From assembly GCF_000010725.1 (NCBI RefSeq), contig NC_013854.1, positions 2,075,001-2,139,000 on the forward strand: a stretch of DNA of 64,000 nt, read 5' to 3'. The notes under the pieces are model-generated. The model was not told the DNA's origin, searched no databases, and saw nothing but the letters and a program-made list of their open reading frames with translations. The translations under genes and the position numbers were made by a program. Source of the stretch: Azospirillum sp. B510. GTDB lineage: Bacteria; Pseudomonadota; Alphaproteobacteria; Azospirillales; Azospirillaceae. Numbering within the stretch: position 1 is the first letter of the stretch; each line of letters begins with the position of its first letter. Of this stretch, positions 37,144 to 45,919 are shown in pieces.

Positions 37144-38632
37144 AGCGAACCAGCACGTGCGCCGCCTCCTTGGTCCGTTCGACCGCACCAGCCACCTGAT
37201 TGACCGCGGCGGAGATGGCGGCGATGTTGGACGTCACCGTCTCCACGGCGGCGGAGGCCGTTTGCATGCTCGACGACATGCTCTGGGTGACCGCGCTCTG
37301 TTCCTCGACGGCGGACGCGGTGCCGGTCACATGCTCCCGCACCACCGACACGGCCTCGCGGATGGCGTTCAGCGCGGTGGCGACCTCGGTCGAGGTCGAC
37401 TGGATGCCTTCGATCTCGGCCGAAATCTGTTCGGTCGCCTTGCCCGCCTGATTGGCGAGATTCTTCACCTCCGACGCGACGACGGCGAAGCCCTTCCCCG
37501 CCTCGCCGGCACGGGCCGCCTCGATGGTGGCGTTCAGCGCCAGCAGGTTGATCTGGCCGGCGATGCTGTTGATCAGCCCGACGATGCCGTTCATCGCCTG
37601 GGCGGCGGCGGCCAGCCGATCGGTGCTTTCCCCGACGGCGACGGTGCGGTCGAAGGCGCCGTCGGTCGCCGCCCGGGCGCGCGTCATGCTTTGGGAAATC
37701 TCGGCGATGGAGGAGACCAGCTCCTCGGCGCTCGCCGCCACCGCCTGCACGCTGGCCGAGGTCGAGCCGGCGGCGTTGTTGGCGGAATCCGCCTCGCCCA
37801 CCGACTCGTGAAGCGCCTGCTCGATCTCGCCGAAATTCTTGTCGATCATCACCTTCAGGTTGTTCAGCAGGGTGATCTGAGGGGTGATATCCACCGCGAA
37901 CTTCACGACCTTGGTGACCTTGCCCTTCTCGTCGAAGATCGGGTTGTAGGCGCCTTCGATCCAGACCGGCTTGCCTGATTTGCCGATCCGCTTGTACTGG
38001 GCCGCCTGGAATTCGCCGCGGCGCAGCGTGTCCCAGAAGCGGGCATAGTCGGCGCTTTGGCGGTAATTGGACTCGACGAACATGCTGTGATGCTTGCCGA
38101 CGACCTCGTCCAGGCGATAGCCCATCACCTTCAGGAAATTGTCGTTCGCCTTGGTGATGATGCCGTCGGTGGTGAACTCGATCACCGCCTGCGACCGGCT
38201 GATCGCCGCCATCTGCGTGGCGTAGTCGAGATTCTCCAGCCGCTCCTTGGCGTCGGCCCATTCGACGACGAAGCCGATGCGCTGGCCATCCTCCGTCAAC
38301 GGCGTGACCAGCAGGTCGAACTGGTGCCCGCCCACCTTGATGGTGGCTCCATAGGGCTTGGTCAGCGCCGCCAGCAGCGAGCGCTGGTGGCTGGGGTTCT
38401 TATGGAAGACGTCGATGTTGCTGCCGACAAGGCGGTTGACATCCAGACGCGGCAATTCCTTGCGCAGGTCGCCTTCGACTTCACGCAGAAGTGCCGTCAC
38501 CGCCGGGTTGACATGGACGATGTTCAAATTCTCATCGGCCACCATGACCTTCGCCCTTAAGGCGTCCAGCGCCGACATCTTACGTTGAAGCGCCCGGTTG
38601 TTCTTCCCACGTCCAAACATTCCCCACCCCAC
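37142..38632 (-). CDS. Soluble PAS-containing methyl-accepting chemotaxis protein
   Basis: 496-residue receptor with no membrane segment. Two PAS-like domains lie at about 25-135 ([22 protein letters not shown]...) and 140-270 ([29 protein letters not shown], with [22 protein letters not shown]). A signalling helical domain follows (about 300-496) with the hairpin tip [33 protein letters not shown]. It would sense redox, oxygen or a cytosolic ligand (Aer-like without the anchor) and feed CheA. Methylation sites are not mapped. It is a single gene, not in a che operon. Confidence 0.92.
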   Translation of the reverse strand: MGWGMFGRGKNNRALQRKMSALDALRAKVMVADENLNIVHVNPAVTALLREVEGDLRKELPRLDVNRLVGSNIDVFHKNPSHQRSLLAALTKPYGATIKVGGHQFDLLVTPLTEDGQRIGFVVEWADAKERLENLDYATQMAAISRSQAVIEFTTDGIITKANDNFLKVMGYRLDEVVGKHHSMFVESNYRQSADYARFWDTLRRGEFQAAQYKRIGKSGKPVWIEGAYNPIFDEKGKVTKVVKFAVDITPQITLLNNLKVMIDKNFGEIEQALHESVGEADSANNAAGSTSASVQAVAASAEELVSSIAEISQSMTRARAATDGAFDRTVAVGESTDRLAAAAQAMNGIVGLINSIAGQINLLALNATIEAARAGEAGKGFAVVASEVKNLANQAGKATEQISAEIEGIQSTSTEVATALNAIREAVSVVREHVTGTASAVEEQSAVTQSMSSSMQTASAAVETVTSNIAAISAAVNQVAGAVERTKEAAHVLVR

Positions 38633-38986
38633 CCGAGTACACTGTTATGACTCAGATCATACCGACACTGAAATTAGCCGCCATAGGGGATTCTCCGCAG
38701 TTTTGCGTCCGAATCCGGCGAATTTCCTTAAGGTTATCACCCGCAACAACACGACCGTCACATTGGCCGGATGTCGCATCCGGACGATGCCCAGGCGGCC
38801 GATCAATCAATCCAAAGCTGAAAACAGGCCCTTATCATACCGAACGCCTCACGCCTCTTCCCTCCGGTCACTTCAGATGGCCCCCCTCTCCGAACGGATT
38901 GGACGCGGGAAAATGATCTCCTTCATTCGTCACAGCATCCGAATGCATGTTGAACACGGAGATGATGGGTTGTAAATGTTTTGAAC
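38633..38986. other. 354-bp divergent region between MCP and dprA, no gene seen
   Basis: It holds no supported gene. A perfect 7-bp hairpin CCGGATG-TCG-CATCCGG is at 38767-38783. The repeated motif ATCATACCGA occurs twice (near 38657 and 38836). A weak -35/-10 pair (TTGAAC-N17-TAAATG) near 38950-38980 could serve dprA. Confidence 0.4.
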
Positions 38987-40123
38987 ATGACGCAACCAAG
39001 ACACCCTTTGACCGACTCCGAGCGGCTTGACTGGATCCGGCTGATCCGCAGCGAGAATGTCGGCCCCATCACCTTCCACCGCCTGCTGGAACACTATGGC
39101 GGCGCCGGCAAGGCGCTGGATGCCCTGCCCGACCTGGCGCGGCGGGGCGGCCGGGCCAAGCCGCTGCGAATCGCCGCCAAGGCCGAGGCGGAACGGGAGA
39201 TGGAGGCCAACCGGCGCTTCGGCGCCCGGCTGCTGTGCGCCTGCGAGCCAGACTATCCGGAAGCCCTGGCGGCGATCGACGACGCGCCGCCGGTGATCTC
39301 GGCCGGCGGACACGCCCATCTCTTGCGGCGGCGCGCGGTCGCCATCGTCGGCGCGCGCAACGCCTCGCTGAACGGCAAGAAATTCGCCGAATCGCTGGCG
39401 CGCGATCTTGGGGAGGCCGGGCTGCTGGTGGTGTCCGGCCTTGCCCGCGGCATCGACACCGCCGCCCATGCCGGATCGCTCGGCAGCGGCACCGCCGCGG
39501 TGCTGGCCGGCGGCATCGACGTGGTCTATCCGCCGGAGAACGAGGCCCTGTACCGCGACATCCTGGCGCAGGGCGTGATCGTGGCGGAGAGCGCCATCGG
39601 CACCCAGCCGCAGGCCCGCCATTTCCCCCGCCGCAACCGCCTGATCTCCGGCCTGTCGCTGGGCGTGCTGGTGGTCGAGGCGGCACCGCGTTCCGGCTCG
39701 CTGATCACCGCGCGGATGGCGCTGGAACAGGGGCGGGAGGTGATGGCGGTGCCGGGCTCCCCGCTCGACCCGCGTTGCCACGGCACCAACAACCTGCTGC
39801 GCCAGGGCGCCACGCTGGTGGAACGGGCCGACGACGTGCTGCGCGCCATCGAGACCCTGCGCGCGCCGACGCTGGCGGAACGGCGGCGCGACCTGTTCAG
39901 CGCAGCGATCCACCCCCCCGGCAAGGCGGCCGAACCGGACGAATCCGACCTCGCAAGGGCGCGCGCCCTGGTGCTGGAAAACCTCGGCCACTCGCCCGTC
40001 ACCATTGACGAACTCGTCCGCGGGTGCCAATTGTCCGCTCCGGTGGTGCTGACCGTGGTTCTGGAACTCGAGCTTGCCGGCCGAGTCCAGCGTCTTCCCG
40101 GTCATCAGGTCTCTCTCGCCTGA
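38987..40123 (+). CDS. dprA: DNA-processing protein DprA
   Basis: 378-residue protein that binds incoming single-stranded DNA and loads RecA in natural transformation. The Rossmann-fold core has VAIVGARNASLNGKKFAESLARDLGEAGLLVVSGLARGIDTAAHAGSLGSGTAAVLAGGIDVVYPPEN, GVIVAESAIGTQPQARHFPRRNRLISGLSLGVLVVEAAPRSGSLITARMALEQGREVMAVPGSPLDPRCHGTNNLLRQGATLVE. A SAM-like N-terminal domain and a C-terminal winged helix frame it. ATG at 38987 is taken; TTG at 38981 is possible. It precedes topA by 46 bp, the conserved pairing. Confidence 0.95.
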   Translation: MTQPRHPLTDSERLDWIRLIRSENVGPITFHRLLEHYGGAGKALDALPDLARRGGRAKPLRIAAKAEAEREMEANRRFGARLLCACEPDYPEALAAIDDAPPVISAGGHAHLLRRRAVAIVGARNASLNGKKFAESLARDLGEAGLLVVSGLARGIDTAAHAGSLGSGTAAVLAGGIDVVYPPENEALYRDILAQGVIVAESAIGTQPQARHFPRRNRLISGLSLGVLVVEAAPRSGSLITARMALEQGREVMAVPGSPLDPRCHGTNNLLRQGATLVERADDVLRAIETLRAPTLAERRRDLFSAAIHPPGKAAEPDESDLARARALVLENLGHSPVTIDELVRGCQLSAPVVLTVVLELELAGRVQRLPGHQVSLA

Positions 40124-40169
40124 TCGGCATCCCCGTGGTTTGGGTGGGCATACGCGAAGGGCTGGTTTC

Positions 40170-42968
40170 TTGCCGGGCAGCAACGTCGTCATCGTCGAAT
40201 CGCCGGCCAAGGCGAAGACCATCAACAAATATCTGGGCGACGACTATACCGTCATCGCCAGCTTCGGCCATGTCCGCGACCTGCCGGCGCGCGACGGCTC
40301 GGTGCGCCCGGATGAGGATTTCGCGATGGAGTGGGAGCTGGGCGACCGCTCCAAACGCCACATCGACGAGATCGCCAAGGCGGTGAAGTCGGCCGACCGC
40401 ATCTATCTCGCAACCGATCCGGATCGCGAGGGAGAGGCCATCGCCTGGCACCTGTCCGAACTCCTTCGCGAAAAGCATCTGTCCGACAACCGCGACGTCC
40501 AGCGCGTCACCTTCAACGAGATCACCAAGTCGGCCGTCCAGACCGCCATGGCCAACCCGCGCGCCGTGTCGCAGGAATTGGTCGACGCCTATCTGGCGCG
40601 CCGGGCGCTCGACTATCTGGTCGGCTTCACCCTGTCGCCGGTGCTGTGGCGCAAGCTGCCCGGTTCCAAGTCGGCCGGCCGCGTGCAGTCGGTGGCGCTG
40701 CGCCTGATCTGCGAACGCGAGTCGGAGATCGAGGTCTTCAAGCCGCAGGAATACTGGTCGATCGCGGTCGGCTTCACCACGCCGTCGGGCTCCGCCTTCA
40801 CCGCGTCGCTGACCCAGCTGGACGGCAAGCGCCTCGACAAGTTCGGCCTGCCCAACCGCGAGGCCGCCGAGGCCGCGGTGGCGAAGATCCTGCCACGGAG
40901 CTTCGCAGTCTCGTCGGTCGAGCGCAAGCAGAGCCGGCGCAATCCGTCGCCGCCCTTCACCACCTCCACCCTTCAACAGGAGGCCTCGCGCAAGCTGGGC
41001 TTCGGCGCGACCCGCACCATGCGCACGGCGCAGAAGCTGTATGAGGGCGTTGATATCGGCGGCGAGACGGTCGGCCTGATCACCTACATGCGAACCGACG
41101 GCGTCAGCCTGTCGCAGGAGGCCATCGACGGCGCCCGCGGCCTGATCGGCTCGCATTACGGCGAGCGCTATGTCCCGGACCAGCCACGCGTCTACAAGAC
41201 CGCCGCCAAGAACGCCCAGGAGGCGCACGAGGCCATCCGGCCGACCGACCTGCACCGCCGGCCCGAAACGGTCGCCGCCTATCTGGAGCAGGACGAGCTG
41301 CGGCTCTATGAGCTGATCTGGAAGCGCACGCTGGCCAGCCAGATGGAAAGCGCCGTTCTGGATCAGGTGGCGGTGGACATCGCCAGCCCCTCCGACAACG
41401 GGGCCAAGGCGGTGGTCCTGCGCGCCACCGGCTCCATCGTCGTGTTCGACGGCTTCCTGAAGGTCTATCAGGAGGACCGCGACGACGCGGCCGAGGACGA
41501 GCAGCAGGAACGCCGCCTGCCGGCGATGGACCAGGGCGACGCTCTCGCCCGCGGCGACATCGCCCAGGACCAGCATTTCACCCAGCCGCCGCCGCGCTAT
41601 TCCGAAGCCAGCCTCGTCAAGAAGCTGGAGGAGCTGGGCATCGGCCGCCCCTCCACCTATGCCTCGATCCTTCAGGTCCTGCAGGACCGCAACTATGTCC
41701 GGCTCGACAAGCGGCGCTTCATCCCGGAGGATCGCGGCCGGCTGGTCACCGCCTTCCTGGAGAATTTCTTCCACCGCTATGTGGAGTACAACTTCACGGC
41801 GGAGCTGGAAAACCAGCTGGACGAAATCTCCGATGGCAAGATCGATTGGAAGACCGTCCTGCGCGACTTCTGGACCGCCTTCGACGTGGCGGTGAACGGC
41901 ACCAAGGACCTGACGATCACCCAGGTGCTGACCACGCTCGACAACGAACTGGGCGCGCATTTCTTCCCCGCCGCCACCGAGGGCGGCCATGACCCGCGCG
42001 TCTGCCCGGTCTGCCGCGAGGGCCGGCTGGGGCTGAAGCTCGGCAAGATGGGCGCCTTCATCGGCTGCTCGCGCTATCCCGACTGCCGCTACACCCGGCC
42101 GCTGGCCGTCGCCAACGACGAGAATGGCGAGGCGCAGGAAGGCCCGCGCGAACTGGGCAACGATCCGGAGACCGGCCTGCCGGTGACGGTGCGCCGCGGC
42201 CCGTTCGGCGCCTACATCCAGCTCGGCCCGGCGCCGGCCGCCGCCACCCCGCCGGAGGAGCCGGCGGCGGAAGAGCCGGCGGCCGACGGCAAGAAGCCGA
42301 AGGCGAAGAAAAAGAAGAAGGACGAGGCGCCGAAGCCCAAGCGGGTGTCGCTGCCCAAGGGCATGGCCGCCGCCGATGTCGACCTCGACACCGCGCTGAG
42401 GCTGTTGGCGCTGCCGCGCGCCATCGGCAACCATCCGGAGACCGGCGAGGAGATCAGCGCCGGCATCGGCCGCTTCGGTCCCTATCTGAAGCATGGCAGC
42501 GTCTACAAGTCGCTGACGGCGGACGACGACGTGCTGACGATCGGCATCAACCGCGCCGTCGATCTGCTGGCCGGCGCGGCGAAGAAGGCGTCGGCCCCGG
42601 CCAAGACGCTGGGCGACCACCCCAAGACCGGCAAGCCGATCACCATGGGCTCCGGCCGCTTCGGCCCCTATGTGAAGCATGCCAGCGTCTATGCCTCGAT
42701 CCCCAAGGGGACCGAGCCGGACAGCGTCACGCTGGAGCAGGCGCTGGAGCTGATCGAGGCCAAGGTCGCCAAGGACGCCGCCAAGAAGGGCAAGGCCCCG
42801 AAGGACGCCGAGCCGGCCAAGGCCGAGGGCGCCGAGGCGGAGAAGCCCGCCAAGGCGAAGGTTCCCGCGAAAAAACCCGCCGCCAAGAAGGCGACCAAGG
42901 CGAAGGCCGCCAAGGACGCTCCCGCCGAAACCGCCGCCCCGAAGAAGAAGACCGTCAAGGCGTCGTAA
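40170..42968 (+). CDS. topA: DNA topoisomerase I
   Basis: Type IA topoisomerase relaxing negative supercoils, 932 residues. The likely start is TTG at 40170, with AGGG nine bases upstream; the frame extends into dprA but with no likely start. TOPRIM is at 1-120 (NVVIVESPAKAKTINKYLG), and the catalytic tyrosine is Y306 in GLITYMRTDGVSLS. One zinc finger (C612, C615, C633, C639) is followed by two or three topoisomerase C-terminal repeats (e.g. IGNHPETGEEISAGIGRFGPYLKHG, LGDHPKTGKPITMGSGRFGPYVKHA) and a Lys/Ala-rich tail likely binding DNA. The acidic interruption at about 690-715 is variable in the family. Confidence 0.95.
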   Translation: MPGSNVVIVESPAKAKTINKYLGDDYTVIASFGHVRDLPARDGSVRPDEDFAMEWELGDRSKRHIDEIAKAVKSADRIYLATDPDREGEAIAWHLSELLREKHLSDNRDVQRVTFNEITKSAVQTAMANPRAVSQELVDAYLARRALDYLVGFTLSPVLWRKLPGSKSAGRVQSVALRLICERESEIEVFKPQEYWSIAVGFTTPSGSAFTASLTQLDGKRLDKFGLPNREAAEAAVAKILPRSFAVSSVERKQSRRNPSPPFTTSTLQQEASRKLGFGATRTMRTAQKLYEGVDIGGETVGLITYMRTDGVSLSQEAIDGARGLIGSHYGERYVPDQPRVYKTAAKNAQEAHEAIRPTDLHRRPETVAAYLEQDELRLYELIWKRTLASQMESAVLDQVAVDIASPSDNGAKAVVLRATGSIVVFDGFLKVYQEDRDDAAEDEQQERRLPAMDQGDALARGDIAQDQHFTQPPPRYSEASLVKKLEELGIGRPSTYASILQVLQDRNYVRLDKRRFIPEDRGRLVTAFLENFFHRYVEYNFTAELENQLDEISDGKIDWKTVLRDFWTAFDVAVNGTKDLTITQVLTTLDNELGAHFFPAATEGGHDPRVCPVCREGRLGLKLGKMGAFIGCSRYPDCRYTRPLAVANDENGEAQEGPRELGNDPETGLPVTVRRGPFGAYIQLGPAPAAATPPEEPAAEEPAADGKKPKAKKKKKDEAPKPKRVSLPKGMAAADVDLDTALRLLALPRAIGNHPETGEEISAGIGRFGPYLKHGSVYKSLTADDDVLTIGINRAVDLLAGAAKKASAPAKTLGDHPKTGKPITMGSGRFGPYVKHASVYASIPKGTEPDSVTLEQALELIEAKVAKDAAKKGKAPKDAEPAKAEGAEAEKPAKAKVPAKKPAAKKATKAKAAKDAPAETAAPKKKTVKAS

Positions 42969-42997
42969 CCCCCTGTCCCACCCGGCCTCGGATACCC

Positions 42998-43020
42998 CCC
43001 TCTCCTCCTTGAGGAGAGGG
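42998..43020 (+). terminator. Terminator after topA
   Basis: CCCTCTCCTC (42998-43007) pairs with GAGGAGAGGG (43011-43020): 10-bp stem, 3-nt loop, 29 nt after the topA stop. The downstream 43040-43090 stretch is AT-rich (a run of seven A), unusual here, and probably holds the promoter of the next unit. Confidence 0.7.
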
Positions 43021-43219
43021 AGGATTTCGCTCTGTTGCAATCCTAATTTCCTATTAAAAAAATAGATTTTATTTCCGTTCAAACATGCTTCCCCGTTGAA
43101 TTCCCCTGCTACCTGTCGTCTCATTCCTCCCGGCCGACAGCTTCCCCGTGTTGTCCGCGAGCCCGGCGCGTTAAGCTGCCTGCGCTGCGCAACCGAAGAA
43201 GCACGGGAGGACAACGACC

Positions 43220-44038
43220 ATGAGCGCCGCGGTTTCCACACATGACCCCCATGCCACGCCGGATGTCCCGCTGGTCTTGCGCCAGGACTGCAATGGGGTC
43301 GCCACGCTGACGCTGAACCGGCCGAAGGCGCGCAACGCGCTGTCGGTCGGGCTGATGGCGGCGTTGCAGGACGCGCTCGACGCCATCGACGAGGACGGCA
43401 CCGTGCGTGCCGTGGTGCTGGCCGGGGCCGGCGGCGCCTTCTGCGCCGGGCATGACCTGAAGGAGATGCGCGCCGCTCCCTCGCGCGCGCTGTACGAGGC
43501 GCTGTTCACCCAATGCTCGCGCCTGATGCTGACGATCAGCCGCATCCGCCAGCCGGTGATCGCCAAGGTGCGCGGCGTGGCGACGGCGGCCGGCTGCCAG
43601 CTGGTGGCGAGCTGCGACCTCGCCTATTGCGCGGAGGACGCGCGCTTCGCCACGCCGGGCGTGAACATCGGACTGTTCTGTTCGACGCCGATGGTGGCGC
43701 TGACCCGCGCGGTCGGGCGCAAGGCGGCGATGGAGATGCTGCTGCTCGGCGACCTGATCGATGCGGAGGACGCCGAGCGCATCGGCCTCGTCAACCGCGC
43801 GGTGCCGGCCGACCAGCTGGACGAGGTGGTCGATGGCATCGCCGCCAAGATCGCGTCCAAGTCGCCGCTGACGCTCGCCACCGGCAAGGAGGCCTTCTAC
43901 CGCCAGATCGAGCTGGATGCCGAGGGCGCCTATGCCTACGCCGCCAGGGTGATGACCGAGAACATGATGGCCGAGGACGCCGCCGAGGGCATCGACGCCT
44001 TCCTGGGCAAGCGCACGCCGGTGTGGTGCGGCCGATGA
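43220..44038 (+). CDS. Enoyl-CoA hydratase
   Basis: 272-residue crotonase-fold enzyme. Key blocks: VATLTLNRPKARNALSVGLMAALQDALD, RAVVLAGAGGAFCAGHDLKEMRA (first oxyanion segment), KVRGVATAAGCQLVASCDLAYCAEDARFATPGVNIGLFCSTPMVALTRAVGRKAAMEMLLLGDLIDAEDAERIGLVNRAV. The sequence resembles the mitochondrial ECHDC3-like group. The catalytic second Glu is replaced in this group, so activity may differ from classical crotonase. The start is preceded by GGGAGGACAACGACC. It overlaps the CoA-binding protein gene by 4 nt. Confidence 0.9.
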   Translation: MSAAVSTHDPHATPDVPLVLRQDCNGVATLTLNRPKARNALSVGLMAALQDALDAIDEDGTVRAVVLAGAGGAFCAGHDLKEMRAAPSRALYEALFTQCSRLMLTISRIRQPVIAKVRGVATAAGCQLVASCDLAYCAEDARFATPGVNIGLFCSTPMVALTRAVGRKAAMEMLLLGDLIDAEDAERIGLVNRAVPADQLDEVVDGIAAKIASKSPLTLATGKEAFYRQIELDAEGAYAYAARVMTENMMAEDAAEGIDAFLGKRTPVWCGR

Positions 44039-44565
44039 GCGAGGCCCGAACCGCCGAAATCACGGATCCGGCCGCCTACACCGACGCCTTCCTGCGCGGC
44101 GTTCTGGAAAGCGTGAAGAGCATCGCCGTGGTGGGCGCCAGCGCCGATCCGGTGAAGGCCAGCTTCTTCGTGATGAAGTATCTGCGCGACAAGGGCTATC
44201 GGGTCATCCCGATCAACCCGAAGCTGGCGGGGCGGACCATCCTCGGCCTGCCGGTCTACGCCAGCCTGAAGGATTTGCCGGAGCCGCCGGACATGGTCGA
44301 TGTCTTCCGCAACGCCACCGCCGCCGCCGGGGTGACGGACGAGGCCATCGCGGCGGGCGCCAAGGTGGTGTGGATGCAGCTCGGCGTCCGCAACGACGAG
44401 GCGGCGGCGCGGGCGCAGGCCGCCGGGCTGACCGTGGTGATGGACCGCTGTCCAAAGATGGAGTTCCAGCGCCTCTATGGCGAGATCGGCCGGATCGGCG
44501 TCAATTCCAACCTTCTGGTGACGCGCCGCCGGGCGCCGACGAAATCGTTCAAGAAACTGATCTGA
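44035..44565 (+). CDS. CoA-binding domain protein (YccU-like)
   Basis: 176-residue protein with a Rossmann-type CoA-binding fold: SIAVVGASADPVKASFFVMKYLRDKGYRVIPINPKLAGRTILGLPVYASLKDLPEPPDMVDVFRN, then KVVWMQLGVRNDEAAARAQAAGLTVVMDRCPKMEFQRL. The family (YccU/COG1832) binds CoA-like ligands and has no proven enzymatic role. It overlaps the upstream hydratase (ATGA) and is 21 bp before an O-acetylhomoserine sulfhydrylase gene; this pairing is frequent in alphaproteobacteria and suggests a link to sulfur amino-acid metabolism. Confidence 0.9.
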   Translation: MSEARTAEITDPAAYTDAFLRGVLESVKSIAVVGASADPVKASFFVMKYLRDKGYRVIPINPKLAGRTILGLPVYASLKDLPEPPDMVDVFRNATAAAGVTDEAIAAGAKVVWMQLGVRNDEAAARAQAAGLTVVMDRCPKMEFQRLYGEIGRIGVNSNLLVTRRRAPTKSFKKLI

Positions 44566-44586
44566 AAAATTGGGGGAATCACACTG

Positions 44587-45882
44587 ATGACTGAGCAGAA
44601 GAGCTTCGGCTTCGAGACCCGCGCCATCCATGCCGGCGCCGCTCCCGATCCGGCGACCGGCGCGCGCCAGACGCCGATCTACCAGACCACCAGCTTCGTC
44701 TTCGAGGATGTCGACGACGCCGCCTCGCTGTTCAACCTGCAAAAGGTCGGCTTCATCTATTCCCGCCTGACCAACCCGACGGTGGCGGTGCTGGAGGAGC
44801 GGCTGGCCAATCTGGAGGGCGGTGCCGGCGCCACCGCGACCGCGTCGGGCCATGCCGCCCAGCTGCTGGCGCTGTTCCCGCTGATGGCGCCGGGCGACCA
44901 CATCGTCGCCTCGAAGAAGCTCTATGGCGGCTCGCTGAACCAGCTCGGCATCAGCTTCCCGCGCGCCTTCGGCTGGCAGCCCAGCTTCGTCGACACGGAT
45001 GACGTCGAGACCGTCAAGGTGGCGCTGACCGAGAAGACCAAGGCGATCTTCGTCGAGAGCCTCGCCAACCCCGGCGGCGTGGTGACCGACATCGAGGCCA
45101 TCGCGAAGATCGCCGACGAGGCCGGCATCCCGCTGATCGTCGACAACACGCTGGCCACCCCCTACCTGATCAACCCGATCGACTGGGGCGCCACGCTGGT
45201 GGTGCATTCGACCACCAAGTTCCTGTCCGGCAACGGCACCTCGGTCGGCGGCGTGGTGGTGGACAGCGGCAAGTTCGACTGGAGCAAGTCCGGCAAGTTC
45301 CCGGCGCTGAGCGAGCCCGACCCCGGCTATCACGGCCTGCGCTTCCACGAGACCTTCGGCCATCTGGCTTTCACCATCCATGGCCATGCCGTCGGCCTGC
45401 GCGACCTCGGGCCGAGCCAGGCGCCGATGAACGCCTTCCTGACGCTGAACGGCATCGAGACGCTGCCGCTGCGCATGCAGCGCCACGCCGACAGCGCGCT
45501 CAAGGTGGCGCGGTTCCTGGAAAGCCATCCGGCGGTGAGCTGGGTCAGCTATGCCGGGCTGGAGTCGTCGAAGTATAACGCGCTGGCGCGGAAGTACCTG
45601 CCGCGCGGCGCCGGTGCCGTCTTGACCTTCGGCGTCAAGGGCGGCTTCGAGGCCGGCGTGAAAATGGTGGAGAGCGTCGAGCTGTTCAGCCACCTCGCCA
45701 ACATCGGCGACGCGCGGTCGCTGATCATCCACCCCTCCTCGACCACCCACCGCCAGCTCTCGGCGGAAGCCCAGGCCTCGGCCGGCGCCGGTCCCGAGGT
45801 GATCCGCCTGTCGATCGGGCTGGAGACGCCGGAGGACATCATCGCCGACCTCGATCAGGCGCTGTCCAAGACGCTGGCGTAA
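44587..45882 (+). CDS. metY: O-acetylhomoserine aminocarboxypropyltransferase/sulfhydrylase
   Basis: PLP enzyme making homocysteine from O-acetylhomoserine and sulfide. PLP-binding Lys211 is in HSTTKFLSGNGTSVGG. Other family blocks: PIYQTTSFVFEDVDDAASLFNLQKVGFIYSRLTNPTVAVLEERLANLEGG and LANIGDARSLIIHPSSTTHRQLSAEAQASAGAGPEVIRLSIGLETPEDIIADLDQAL. It is 431 residues, the long MetY form. The gene ends just before a hairpin shared with the converging MFS gene. Substrate choice (acetyl versus succinyl) follows the family and is not proved. Confidence 0.93.
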   Translation: MTEQKSFGFETRAIHAGAAPDPATGARQTPIYQTTSFVFEDVDDAASLFNLQKVGFIYSRLTNPTVAVLEERLANLEGGAGATATASGHAAQLLALFPLMAPGDHIVASKKLYGGSLNQLGISFPRAFGWQPSFVDTDDVETVKVALTEKTKAIFVESLANPGGVVTDIEAIAKIADEAGIPLIVDNTLATPYLINPIDWGATLVVHSTTKFLSGNGTSVGGVVVDSGKFDWSKSGKFPALSEPDPGYHGLRFHETFGHLAFTIHGHAVGLRDLGPSQAPMNAFLTLNGIETLPLRMQRHADSALKVARFLESHPAVSWVSYAGLESSKYNALARKYLPRGAGAVLTFGVKGGFEAGVKMVESVELFSHLANIGDARSLIIHPSSTTHRQLSAEAQASAGAGPEVIRLSIGLETPEDIIADLDQALSKTLA

Positions 45883-45893
45883 GGTTTGCTGAA

Positions 45894-45919
45894 CCGGCGG
45901 CGGGTCACTCCGCCGCCGG
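45894..45919. terminator. Bidirectional terminator with MFS stop codon in the loop
   Basis: CCGGCGGCGG (45894-45903) pairs with CCGCCGCCGG (45910-45919), a perfect 10-bp stem. The 6-nt loop contains the MFS stop codon on the minus strand. Confidence 0.6.

Noticed and set aside
39999..43241. A 1080-codon open frame on the minus strand over topA
   Set aside because: It is the mirror of topA, with compositionally odd Gly/Arg/Leu/His-rich residues and no motif; topA has clear domains.
43936..45750. A 604-codon minus-strand frame
   Set aside because: Antisense to metY and the CoA-binding gene; its sequence has shadow composition.
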